Assembly: GCF_001039355.2 (NCBI RefSeq)
Contig: NW_019775539.1
Coordinates: 73,699 to 126,116, forward strand
Direction: 5' to 3'
DNA: 52,418 nt
Origin: Lingula anatina
Lineage: Eukaryota; Brachiopoda; Lingulata; Lingulida; Lingulidae
A program made the position numbers and the translations under genes. Below the pieces are notes generated by a model. The model made no database searches and had not been told where the DNA came from. It saw only the letters and a list, made by a program, of their open reading frames with translations. Every line of letters starts with the position of its first letter. The first letter of the stretch is position 1. Below, piece by piece: positions 1 to 10,937 of the stretch.

Positions 1-738
1 TTTTGGCAGTTAAACAGTTTTTTGTGAAAATTTAATTTTTCACATATTGGCATTTTCAAGGTGTGACTTTAAAGTTCCATGATCTTGAAGACTTTTGCTT
101 GTCACATTTTCTGAATGTCCATGTTACTAATATTTTATTAATAACATTTGATTGTCATTATGCTGTTAAACATTATGTAATGTTGCATCAAAATTTGAAG
201 AAACCCCTATTTTGGGCACTGCTCCTATGATGACCATTTAAGGGAAATCATGTCACTTACTGTTCTCAAACTTACAGGAAAGAAACATGGGTCTAACATA
301 CAGCTTCAGTAGGCAACGCAGTCTGTTTGGTAAATTTTTCTGGCAATTTAACAGTTTTTTGTGAAAATTTAATTTTTCACTTATTTGCATCTTTATTTTC
401 TGTTCTTTGTCTGTACATTTGACAGCTTTGCTGCCTTGTTTATTGAATTAATGCCATTTTTTTGTAAAATTTTCATTTTCTCATTCTGGCATTTTCTAAG
501 TATGAACTTGAACTCTCATGGGCCTGAAGTCTTATGCTTTTACTTTCAACAGTATTACCTGTTTGCATAATTAAAATTTGATGTCGACTATGCAGTTAAG
601 CATAATGTATTATTGCATCAGAATTGACAGTATCCTATTTTTTGCATTGTTATTTTCTATTTTAAGTCTATACATTTGACAGCTTTGCTGCCTTGTTTCA
701 ATTTACCTATCCCCTCCAAAAAAATAGAATTTACTAAC
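1..738. repeat. AT-rich diverged direct repeats, no gene seen
   Basis: The phrase 'aacagttttttgtgaaaa' followed by 'tttaatttttcac' occurs near 14-42 and again near 349-380. The stretch around 120-200 (ending in a 'gttaaacattatgtaatgttgcat' type sequence) recurs around 570-615. A conserved block reading 'acatttgacagctttgctgc' then 'cttgttt' occurs near 416-440 and 670-697, and again far away near 4317-4340. This indicates a diverged tandem repeat of roughly 250-340 bp plus a dispersed element. Short open frames here are AT-rich and carry no recognisable domain. Confidence 0.6.
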
Positions 739-2247
739 CTTAAATTGTTGATCCGAAGAGTAGTCTATGTACGATGGTAGCACTCATCATCTTCTATGTC
801 CTGTAAAAAGAAATAAAACTAGATTAGATTTTTTTTTTCAATTTTCCTATCCCCTTCAAAAAAAAAAAAAAAAAATTACTAACCTTAAATTGTTGATCCG
901 AAGAGTGGTCTATGTTCGATGGTAGGCACTCATCATCTTCTATGTCCTGTAAAAAAATATGAGAATCAGATTAGATCTTTTTCAATTTACCTACACCAAC
1001 TGACCCCCGCCAAAAATAAGAAAGTTTACTAACCTTAACTTCTATCGATGTGTGAAGTCAATGTGTAGAGTTATTCATCATCTACTATGTCCTGTAAAAA
1101 GAAACAAAACTAGATTAGGTTTTTTTTTTCCAATTTTTCTATCCCCTCCAAAGAAATGAAATTTACTAACCTTAAATTGTTGATCCGAAGAGTAGTCTAT
1201 GTTCGATGGTAGGCACTCATCATCTTCTATGTCCTGTAAAAAGAAATAAAACTAGATTAGTTTTTTGTTTCAATTTTCATATCCTCTCCAAAGAAATGAA
1301 ATTTACTAACCTTAAATTGTTGATCCGAAGAGTAGTCTATGTTCGATGGTAGGCACTCATCATCTTCTATGTTCTGTAAAATTTACCTACACCCTCCGTG
1401 TAGTCTGTGTAGTCTGTGTCTGTGTAGAGTTGCTCATCACCTTCTATGTCCTGTAAAAAGAAATAAAACTAGATTAGTTTTTTGTTTCAATTTTCATATC
1501 TCCTCCAAAAATGAAATTTACTAACCTTAAATTGTTTATCCGAAGAGTAGTCTATGTTCGATGGTAGGCACTCATCATCTTCTATGTTCTGTAAAAAAAT
1601 ATGAGAATCAGATTAGATCTTTTTCAATTTACCTACACCAACCGACCCCCGCCAAAAAAAAAGAAAGTTTACTAACCTTAACTTCTATCTACGTATGAAG
1701 TCAATGTCTGGTTAGAGTTGCTCATCATCTTCTATGTCCTGTAAAAAGAAATAAAACTAGGTAAGATTTTTTTTTTCAATTTTCCTATCCCCTCCAAAAA
1801 AATAAAATTTACTAACCTTAAATTGTTGATCCGAAGAGTAGTCTATGTTAGATGGTAGCACTCATCATCTTCTATGTTCTGTAAAAAGAAATAAGAATGA
1901 AATTAGATCTTTTTCAATTTACCTACACCCCCACCTCTCCCCTCCCCCCCCCCTCAAAAAAAAACNCTTCTATCTACGTATGAAGTCAATGTCTGGTTAG
2001 AGTTGCTCATCATCTTCTATGTCCTGTAAAAAGAAATAAAACTAGGTAAGATTTTTTTTTTCAATTTTCCTATCCCCTCCAAAAAAATAGAATTTACTAA
2101 CCTTAAATTGTTGATCCGAAGAGTAGTCTATGTTCGATGGTAGGCACTCATCATCATCTTCTATGTCCTGTAAAAAGAAAGAAGAATGAGATTAGATCTT
2201 TTTCAATTTACCTACACCCCCACCTCTCCCCTCCCCCCCCTCAAAAA

Positions 2248-2279
<32 letters not shown>

Positions 2280-2956
2280 AAATTTTACTGACCTTAACTT
2301 CTATCGACGTGTGAAGTCAATGTCTGTGTAGAGTTGCTCATCACCTTCTATGTCCTGTAAAAAGAAATAAAACTAGATGAGATTTTTTTCAATTTTCCTA
2401 TCTCCTCCAAAAATGAAATTTACTAACCTTAAATTGTTGAACCAAAGAATATTCAATGTTCGACGGTAGGCACTCATCATCTATGTCCTGTAAAAAGAAA
2501 AAAGAATGAGATTAGATCTTTTTTCAATTTTCCTACACCCCCGTCCCCCCCCCAAAAAAAAATCAGAAAGTTTACTAACCTTAACATTTATATCGACGTG
2601 TGAAGTCAATGTCTGTGTAGCGTTGCTCATCACCTTCTATGTCCTGTAAAAAGAAATAAAACTAGATTAGATTTTTTTTCAATTTACCTATCCCTTCCAA
2701 AAATGAAATTTACTAACCTTAAATTGTTGATCCGAAGAGTAGTCTATGTTAGATGGTAGCACTCATCATCTTCTATGTTCTGTAAAAAGAAATAAGAATG
2801 AAATTAGATCTTTTTCAATTTACCTACACCCCCACCTCTCCCCTCCCCCCCCCCTCAAAAAAAAAAAAAAAAAAAAAAAGAAATTTTACTGACCTTCACT
2901 TCTATCGACGTGTGAAGCTTCGCCAGTAGCTTGGATTTCAGTTCATTTACGATTAA
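739..2956 (-). repeat. Tandem array of exon-like units (minus strand)
   Basis: About 16 tandem units of roughly 140-150 bp, arranged mostly as an A-B dimer of about 290 bp. Read on the minus strand, each unit has a branchpoint-like 'ctaat', a pyrimidine tract, 'tttttacag', an exon of about 60 nt, and a donor 'gttagt' or 'gtcagt'. A-type exons: 739-800, 884-946, 1171-1233, 1311-1373, 1526-1588, 1817-1878, 2102-2167, 2428-2487, 2718-2779. Six of the nine are multiples of three (60, 63 or 66 nt) and open in the same frame, encoding an acidic peptide beginning DIEDDECLPSN. Three are 62 nt and lose frame. B-type units (for example 1034-1091, 1677-1738, 2293-2354, 2580-2643) share the start but contain a stop. 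Introns are about 80-100 bp. An N at 1966 marks an assembly join inside the array. The protein family is not recognised. Confidence 0.65.
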
Positions 2957-3031
2957 TTTTTCTGCGTTGGTTATTCGATGTACATTTCCCAGAGCGACTA
3001 GTCCACATGGATTGAAGAGTCGAATTCACAG
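2894..3031 (-). CDS. Possible 5' flanking exon of the exon array (uncertain)
   Basis: On the minus strand a frame is open from a TGA at about 3032 down to a donor 'gtcagt' just below 2894. It encodes about 45 residues including NPCGLVALGNVHRITN and ending LHTSIEVK, and finishes in phase 0, which matches the phase of the A-type exons downstream. Its last 24 nt are homologous to the 3' ends of the B-type units. No in-frame ATG and no convincing acceptor were found, so the 5' limit is unknown. It could be an exon continuing from upstream sequence or a chance open frame. Confidence 0.25.
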
Positions 3032-3219
3032 AAGCACACAGCGGGGAGAAAATACGAAACATTCGGTGTTTCCAGCTAGTAAAGAAACTATCCTCAAGTG
3101 CGATGCATTGGCGTAGGATCACATGAAATTTGATGGCGGTTCCCCGGAGAATATCGCTCTCACTTCGCGTCCTTTGTTCTCCTCTGGAGTGCAACGCAAT
3201 ATGTCCATCCCGCTTCACA

Positions 3220-6200
3220 ATTGCCCGCTCTTAGACTTCCAATCTTAGATTGTCGACTGGGGGCGTTGCTGTCGCCACCATCCTGTCAGTTTGGACGTGG
3301 GGGTGTCGTGTGAGAGTGAGACACAGATTTCATTATTGTATTGTATATACACCTACGATGAAATACATTTAGCGTGTTCATACCTTAACTTTTTTGTTTA
3401 AAAAGAAAATATCACACATTTACTTCGGAGGGAAGAATCAATGTTAGGCTATAGTAGTTTTTGAAGGGAAAACACGCATGCCTCTCCCCTAATTATGATT
3501 GACAGTGTCCTTGCATCTTGTTGACATGATATCAACTTGAAGTTTACTAACCTGCCCCAGGCCATCATTGAACGACCTTGTCCGCGTACACTGGAACACT
3601 TATCTACAATATACACTGATCCACACTGCCCTTTGAAGAAACTTTCATTTCATATCTTGTTTCACAGATGATGACAATAAAGATAAAGTGGTAATACATT
3701 TTTGCTATAAACGTTTATGTGGAGTTGTCCATTTTTTTTGGTTGCTTTGATTTTGCAAGGAGAAAGGATAACGAAAAGATGATATGCTTGGTGTGTGTGT
3801 GGGGGGGGGGGGGGGGGGGGGGGGTAGGTAGGGAGTAACCTCCCTCAGCTCCTGTGATCTTTTGTGTTGTTTAATTAGCTAATAAACAGGAAAGAGGGGG
3901 TCGAACACGGGGGTTTCATGGTAAAAGGTCAACTTTTCCAGGAAATGACCCCCTCCTTTGAAATGGCTGGGTAAACTACAATTTCTCTTTCCTTCTTTCA
4001 TTTTCTTTAATTAGTTGGATATAGAATAAAAAATGTCACGTTTTGATATCCTACATCTCCTACAATTACCCAAATGGTCTTTTATTTTTAAAAAGATCAG
4101 CAAAAAGAATACAACGAAGAGGACATTGTACATTTTATCAGAAGACTGAGTCTCTAATAACCAAAATAAAAAGTATACTTTTGGCTTTTAACGGGTTCAG
4201 GGGTTAGGGTGAGAAGTAAAAAAGTAGAAAGCCAAAATAATGAAATAACCTTAACATGATATTACACAGCTTATACGAAGCATATTTTTCTTCTTTTCTT
4301 TTGCTTTTTGTCTGTACATTTGACAGCTTTGCTGCCTTGTTTTTAAATAACACCCCTCCTCCCTTTGCGCCAAAAGCTTGTGCAGGTTATCAAAAAAGAC
4401 CACTTTGCTCCACCCATTCCCCATGTTTTCTTTGTATTTATAGATGCGCGTCAACTTTTTGCCAATTATCCTTGCTTCTCATGGAGTAAAGGGCTTGGGC
4501 GAGACACAGATGTCCCCCCACTTTGGTCTGTCCCATGCTTGCGCTGCTACCCTCCAGCTCGGCCTCTCCATCTCGCCCTCCCCCCTCCGTTCCCGTCTTC
4601 AGGTTTCTATTGACCCTTCTCTCAGGTGCTTAATTGGTCGTTACCTTTCCTTGAACCAGCCTAAAATACACTGTATTATCAATATTCTGGACAATGTCCA
4701 AGTGCTATGTATACTATTAAAATTTGATAGATTTTGCGATTTGAATGTGAGGATTTTTTTATATCCCCTTTCAACCATACGACGTTGATGATATTTGTAA
4801 AGTGTAATCTGTTCATTTAAGTGGTTCCCCACCTGCGTGCACTTTGTCAAACAGACTGATAGGTTTTCTATGTGTCGTATGTTATAAATTCTTTTTGGAA
4901 TCATATTAAAATAGCAACAGAGAGAACATTAAGTAATAGTGACTATTTGAAGTAACTACATGCAGAAAGGAGTTTTAACAGGTAAATGGTCATTCATGTA
5001 ACATGAATGACCATTCTCAATATACAGGTCCATTTACCGGGTTTTTTTTTTCTTTTTTTTTTCTTTTTTTTTTTTTTTTGCATTTTATTAAGATATAGCG
5101 ACCGGAAGAATTTTGTCCAAGTGGAACTTAACTAACATCATTCTAGCAACTTCAAAAGTAAAAATAATAATTACTAGATTAAAATGAACTTAAATTCAAA
5201 CTTTCGTTACTGTCGCTCGCAGCACCATCTCACATTCTCCAATCGATGTAGTCTTTTTACTAAGTAGAAAATCTAGAAAATCTGCAACTTGTCAGGAAGC
5301 GAGTAAGATGTCTAAAGTCTCAGAAAACGTCTAGAATGTTTATGAATAAATAAATTGAGGCTACTTTCGCGGTGTCTCTGGGTTATTGAAAATTAAAAAA
5401 AAACCTTCGTAACATCTTTATAGCGTAGGTAGTTTTTTTTGTTTGATGTTTTTGCAATATGTTAGCCATTAATACAATCCTCAGTTCAGTTACATCCACT
5501 TTTAGCAAGACGATATATGGTGACAGGGCACAGTCAAATGTTTTACACGAAACGCAGCATAACTGCGTTCTCAAAGAAAGTAGTTTGCAAAATCTTAGTT
5601 ACCAGGCATTGTGAAAAGAATACTCGAGATTGAGGACGAACTATGCCAGTAAAATGAACTTATATCTCGTACCATCCCTTCAGCGCACTTTAAATTTTGT
5701 TAGTAGTAATAACGTGCGAATAATATCCAAAAGGGTTGTTATTTTTAAAACTCGTTACTAACGATACTCGTTACTAAATACGAAAATTTTGTATACAAGC
5801 AAGGCATGAATTTTTAAAATTTTAAATGATTTACACAAAACTCATTTATCACTTTCTGTCACCAGAGATACAGAAAAAGTAGAATTTGCGAATGTATCTT
5901 TAGCTTCCTTTTTCACTTCTCTGTTGTTTTAAACGGTCCTATATATTGGGAATGAGTGAATACATTTGAAAAGAGATTTTCTGGACAATGAAATAATGTA
6001 TTCTGTACAGCCGTTCTTGTTATTTTCCTTATTGATCTTTCACGTACATGGTTATTGGACAATACAAATAACAATCAGTTGGTGGCGTGAAGATTGGAGA
6101 ATCGATAACGGTAATTAAGGGTTCGCTCGATTATGGGTTCGCTTAATAATTGATTGTAATTGATTATATTGAAGTGGTTGTCGTCAGTAATTGCTATAGT

Positions 6201-6286
6201 TGCAGCAATCAAACACACTAACATTTAGCAATGATCCATGCTGTTTAGAGGTCGTCTTTTTTTGGAAGTTGTCTCTCGCAGCCAAA
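3220..6286. other. Intergenic stretch, no gene supported
   Basis: Holds a homopolymer G tract of about 26 bases following a short GT repeat (near 3791-3823), poly-T/C tracts near 5041-5080, a copy of the dispersed block also seen near 416 and 670 (here 4317-4340), and a C-rich segment at 4500-4610 with overlapping open frames that show no domain. The sequence at 3220-3360 is locally less AT-rich and lies just 5' of the minus-strand exon array, so it could hold its promoter, but no defined element was seen. Confidence 0.5.
4985..5015. repeat. Perfect 15-bp inverted repeat with 1-nt loop
   Basis: AATGGTCATTCATGT is followed by a single A and then its exact reverse complement. It is extrusion-prone and may be the core of a small foldback element. 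No target-site duplication was identified. Confidence 0.8.
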
Positions 6287-6545
6287 ATGGAAACAAATAT
6301 GGACACAAATTTTATTCGGCATTTTGAAAACATGCCGCTGAACCGAATGTACATGATGGTGAAAGAAATGACGTTCAAACTTTACGAAGAAATACAGAAA
6401 AAGTACAAGGAAGCAGACGAAACAGGTGACTTGGAGGTCTTGAATGAAATAGATGATGTGGCGAATTTTCTAAATGAGCGCAGGAAGGCGACGGGACATG
6501 AAGATATGATGTTGGGGACGCATGATTCTTTGAAACCAAATTTTA
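6287..6545 (+). CDS. Unidentified protein, first coding exon (partial)
   Basis: Start ATG at 6287 in a good context (gccaaaATGG). An 86-codon open frame begins METNMDTNFIRHFENM and ends at a consensus donor GTGAGT at 6546. Composition is coding-like: Lys/Glu-rich, probably helical, with segments such as KLYEEIQKKYKEADETG and VANFLNERRK. There is no signal peptide or membrane segment, and the family is not recognised. The frame continues 23 nt past the donor to an N at 6568 that marks an assembly join. The next exon was not found before the convergent GFOD gene, so the remainder is probably lost in the gap or the copy is orphaned. Confidence 0.5.
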
Positions 6546-6549
6546 GTGA

Positions 6550-6800
6550 GTATCTCGTCAGCTTCAANCTGCCTTGTTTTTTTTTGTCTTTGTGGTGAAG
6601 GATAAAAATGTGGACCCTATTCCAATTCAAGACCTGTTAATTGGTAAACATATGAAGTTATTCAGTAAATATGCTGTTGCATTATGCTCTTTTTGGACTG
6701 GGCCTAAGCGAAATTGGAATCTGCCTAAATTCGGGACTAGGCCTGCGGCAAACACAAAGTGCAATTTTCTCAACAAGGCATTATTTGCAACACAGAACCA
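6550..6800. other. Assembly gap (single N at 6568) and joined sequence
   Basis: A lone N at 6568 is followed immediately by 'ctgccttgttt', the end of the dispersed block also present near 430, 690 and 4335. Sequence to the right holds only short open frames without domains and probably belongs to the 3' flank of GFOD. Confidence 0.55.
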
Positions 6801-6818
6801 TTAAGAAATACAATAACA

Positions 6819-6824
6819 TTTATT
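6819..6824 (-). terminator. Candidate poly(A) signal for GFOD
   Basis: TTTATT on the plus strand reads AATAAA on the minus strand, about 295 nt beyond the GFOD stop codon at 7118-7120. It is the most plausible polyadenylation signal seen, but not the only AT-rich hexamer. Confidence 0.35.
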
Positions 6825-7117
6825 TGATGCACAAAATAATCCAATGCACCTATATGTTTCATTCAGTAACAACAATTACACTTTATGAGTCAAATAATAA
6901 AAAAATCGGATTTCTCGTTTACATGGAATGAGAATTACTACACTCTAGAATATTACTTAATGTTCAAGGGCAGCTACATTAAATACTAGTACACATTACA
7001 ATTTTCAATAATTCACTAAAATTAATCCAAATTTTGTAGAGCTGCATGTTGGTCTCAGTTTTTATCAAGTAATTATTATTCATTAACAGTATATTTCTCA
7101 CAAGACTGCAAAAGAAT

Positions 7118-9255
7118 TTAGTATGCTGAAAATGTACTTCTTCGGACAGCTGATGAAAGGTGTGGATTAGGCTCTGGCTCCTCTGTCATGACCTTGACCT
7201 TCACCCACTCATGTGTCCTGCTAGACTGGCGAATAGCATCGATTACTGTCTGGACATATAATGCATCCTCAAAAGTTGCTGCTCTATGAACGGGCTCTTC
7301 CAACCACGCATGGCGGTCTGCTGTGCGTGCACACGCATCACGCAATACACCCACCAGCTGAGTAAGCCCTTCCAAAAACGGAGCAGAAATGTCGGTGTTT
7401 TTCAACAGCAATCGCAGCATGGGTTCACTTATGATTTCCCGTTTTTCAGGTGTGATGATTTCCCCTCTGTCACTTTTATTATTAAATAACTGCAAAGTGG
7501 ATCCGTTCACCACCAACCTCCCCTCCGTCCCACACACCAACACCTCGTGGACGAAAGTCCCGGGCAGGTGGGAATTTAAGCTGATACTGACCGAGACGCC
7601 ATTACTGAGCTCCATCTGAAAGGAGCAGAAATCATCGCTAGTGATCTGCCGTACCCCCTGTATCCCAGCAGTCCTATCAACATAAGTCTTCAGCATTCCA
7701 TTCACATGTTCTGCCTTCTGATGTGTGAGGTAAGTCACCAAATCAATGAGAGCTCCACCATACGTATTCAACACACCTCCCCCCATGCCTTCTTCACACA
7801 TCCAATCGTATTTCTCGTTTAATAAACTCCCACACTGCACCCGTGCCTCGATGACAGTCACAGCCCCAATGGAGCCCTCGTCAATGTACTGCCTGGCTTT
7901 CTGAAGAGCAGGGAGAAATCGTAGCCCGTACCCCACTATAGCCATGAGTGAGGGATAGTAACAGGCCGCTGTGACCATCTTGTAGGTTTGTAGCTGACTG
8001 AGACCCGCAGGAGGACAGCACAGGACATGTTTACCTGGAGAGATTGAAAGATGCTTCAGAACACATTTATAACAACATCTGGAATAATACTCTACCTGTC
8101 TAACATGAGTTCTATATTACTGTATACAGCTGGAAAGAAAGCATTTTTTTCAACCAACAAACTTTTCTGTTAAATTATTATCTATTTCCTGTTCTATATG
8201 TCATGAACAGAGCAAATGTTACAATTACTGATAGAAATAACCGAATTCAATAATAGGCTGGCATAATTATGTGCATCCTTGGTAAATATTATACCCCATC
8301 TTAAAGGCTGAAAATAAAACTTACAATTCTTTTTTTTTTTTCATTTTTTTAATGAAATTTGGACTATTATTTTCCTTTCTATATTTTAATTAACCTTACC
8401 AATTCCTAAAGCCTTTACAGCAATGGGGGACTGGAGATGAGGAGAACAGCTGATAACTACCAGCTCTACATTCTTACACAACAGAGCCTCATCCACCTTG
8501 TTAGTACTAAATGGTATATCCAGTACTTTGGCTGCCTCGTCAGCCTCTGTCCTTGTACGCCCCCAGATTGCTTCTACCTGAAATGAGATTTTTCACAAAA
8601 TGTGTCAGACTACAGTGAACATCTAAAAACACTCACTAATTAAAGCCAATGCTAGAGCCCTTCTAATAACTGCAAGGCACCTGAACAGTGGCCCGCTCTC
8701 CAAATATGCTCAATTATTTGTTTTAACATAAATTTTTCTAAAGCCATTATCCACCAAAAACTTGTCTAATAGATAAACATTCTGTGCAGCACCCTGACTA
8801 GGTGTCACCACAGGTGAAATAATGGTATAATGAAAATAACGTTTATCTCCCTGTTTGCTCATAGGACTGAAGGAAAGTTAATTATGCAAAATATTGGATG
8901 GCATGAGGGGCTAGCTACTGCACTATGCTATAAAAGATATTTCAGCAATGGCAAAAGGGAATATTTCTGATAAAACAGTCAAGTCCTATACTAGGTACAA
9001 CTTTGGATTGTCATAAGTCTAAAATCAATTCAGATTTAAAACTAAAAGTTTGCATTTTCCTAGTCCCTATAATATTTTAAATAAAAAATGTGAAAATCAA
9101 CAAGTTTCTTGACGGAGGGTGCCCTTGCTGGAGGAGTTGGTATGGAATCCCCACCCCCACCCCAATATATTTACCTTGAAATCACAAGCCTTCAGTACAG
9201 GTACCAAGCACTGTATAGTGGAGCCAGTCCCAAACACTGCTATTCCTGGTAACAT
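7118..9255 (-). CDS. GFOD: Glucose-fructose oxidoreductase domain-containing protein (GFOD1/2-like), 391 aa
   Basis: Coding exons are 9175-9255, 8400-8577 and 7118-8034. Junction phases are 0 and 1, all splice sites are GT-AG, and the total is 1176 nt. The protein starts MLPGIAVFGTGST, an N-terminal Rossmann-fold dinucleotide-binding motif. It continues with VEAIWGRTRTEADEAAKVL, then VELVVISCSPHLQSPIAVKA, and ends VKVMTEEPEPNP...SAVRR. Start, length (vertebrate GFOD1 is about 390 aa) and C-terminal signature all fit the GFOD branch of the Gfo/Idh/MocA family. Substrate and in vivo reaction are not established for this family; vertebrate GFOD2 is reported as extracellular-matrix associated. 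The position of the classic EKP active-site motif reads CCPPAG (residues 92-97), so lysine-dependent catalysis of the usual type looks unlikely. The gene appears complete. Confidence 0.93.
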
Positions 9256-10810
9256 GGTTTTGCTGGTACTGGAGTTTGTGGTTCAGACAGTTCTTTTGTT
9301 CTGTCCCAGTGATCAGTGCATTCAGACTCTCTCTCAAGTATTACAATGGTGATAGCTAGCCCACCTGCAAAAAGTGGTACTTTTGTGATATACCCCTGTA
9401 AAAAAACTGCTTGAAAAGTGAAAGTTACAGGGTGGGGTGGGGGGGGGGGTATACTACAAAAGTATACCCAAAAAGTGGTCATGTTTGTCTGTTATCAACG
9501 CGCAGTATAACATACGCACACACTATTGATCAACAGGTAGAATACAGATGATGAACTTATGAGATGATGAAAATAATAGACTAAATAGTATAGAAAATAC
9601 GTTTTGTTGTAAATGTTATCTTTAAAGTGCAACAACACAAGTCAACTTTGTCAAGTGCCAAATACTCCGTACAAAACCATAAAATCAGTGCAGTCCGATA
9701 CTGTCTATTAGATTAGATTTGATATCATAGGTACTACTGATGCCCATTTCAATCGTAAAGAAGAAAAGTATCAAGAGGCTACTTTGTTGAACAATTTTGA
9801 GAAGAATATTTACCTGTAAGAAAACGGTGAACATCACATCTACATCTCACCTTGACCTTAAGTGTGTTTGACTGGAGCCCACGTATAAGCCATGTCAGGC
9901 CACAAATTATCGCTGTATACCATATCGAGCCAGGACCGAGATGTCATGTCAGGCCAGAGAGTTTAACAACCAAATTATGCGGTTATTAGATATTTACCAT
10001 ATAATAACTTATATCAGTATACTTAAAATCAATTAATAACTATATACATGTGAACGTATGATGAATATGATAATAAGTGGTGGTTAAATGTCATTTTAGT
10101 GCTCGTGCACCTTTTGGTTAACCGCGTGCATTCTGCATAACTGCAAAATAATGAATTTATCTTCTACTCCAATATTGTGACCCTACAGTTGTAAAACGAT
10201 TTTCTTTACACATTTTTAACTTATCTTAAAACATGTAATGTTTTTTCTCCAAGTTTTCCTGAACAAAATTTCTATTTTCCAAGATGCAATCATTTTTAAT
10301 AATTGTCCTTGCCAAAGAAATTTGGCACTCTGAAAATTTAATACTAATATTTGTTGTTTTATTTGTGATTAATAAAGTTTTATTTTTACTCAGAAATTAT
10401 TCTATGTAGCATATCGTCATAACCCTATAGAAATAATGAATGGTTGGTCTATAGTTTTTGGCATATGAGCTTAGTTGATCAAATGCAACATTTGTGTTTA
10501 AATTCATTGTGTTGTGCATGCGTGAGTAAAACAAATAAGCGGTGTGCATATAAGTATGGCTTTGTTTTGGGAATCTAACGATTTTGAAAAGGAATTATTA
10601 AAAGGTCAGGTCTAGTTTAAGGTTGAGCAGGTAAAAAATACAATAAACTGTAAAAAAAATTATGTCTGCACTGAATACACTTCACAATAAGAAATTGAGC
10701 ACATCTAATAAAACTAATTAGCGTACGGTTTATATTCAATTTTTCTTGATATAATTCAAGTTTACTATCCCATCCCATTGGTTGAAAAAACGTTCCCTTC
10801 CCTCAATCTG
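9256..10810. other. Intergenic region between divergent genes
   Basis: Lies between the 5' end of GFOD (-) and the chitin-binding gene (+), so it should carry both promoters. A G-rich tract lies near 9430-9450. No open frame with a recognisable domain was seen and no clear promoter element could be assigned to GFOD. Confidence 0.5.
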
Positions 10811-10815
10811 TGAGA

Positions 10816-10850
10816 ATATAAGCTTCCCGCAGTATTGGACTCGTCCACAT
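10816..10850 (+). promoter_or_regulatory. Candidate core promoter of the chitin-binding gene
   Basis: A TATA-like 'atataag' at about 10816-10822 is followed some 25-30 bp later by initiator-like 'cagtattgg'. It lies about 95-120 bp upstream of the ATG at 10938, which would give a short 5' UTR. Based on motif and spacing only. Confidence 0.35.
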
Positions 10851-10937
10851 TGTTTCCCCCATTTGTAACAAAGCAAGGTTGTTCATATATGTAGTGGAGT
10901 GCCATTCCATCACCGAAACCATTTGCACGGAGCGAAA

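Noticed and set aside
739-2956. CRISPR array or simple satellite interpretation of the tandem repeat
   Set aside because: Animal DNA with introns throughout. Repeats and spacers do not have CRISPR geometry, and the conserved parts coincide with splice sites and exons.
2943-3218. Minus-strand 91-codon ATG frame next to the exon array
   Set aside because: Out of frame with the array and ends in a stop 40 nt before the donor; composition is not convincing.
4365-4788. Overlapping plus-strand frames through a C-rich segment
   Set aside because: Pro/Leu-rich translations of C-rich DNA with no domain and no consistent splice signals.
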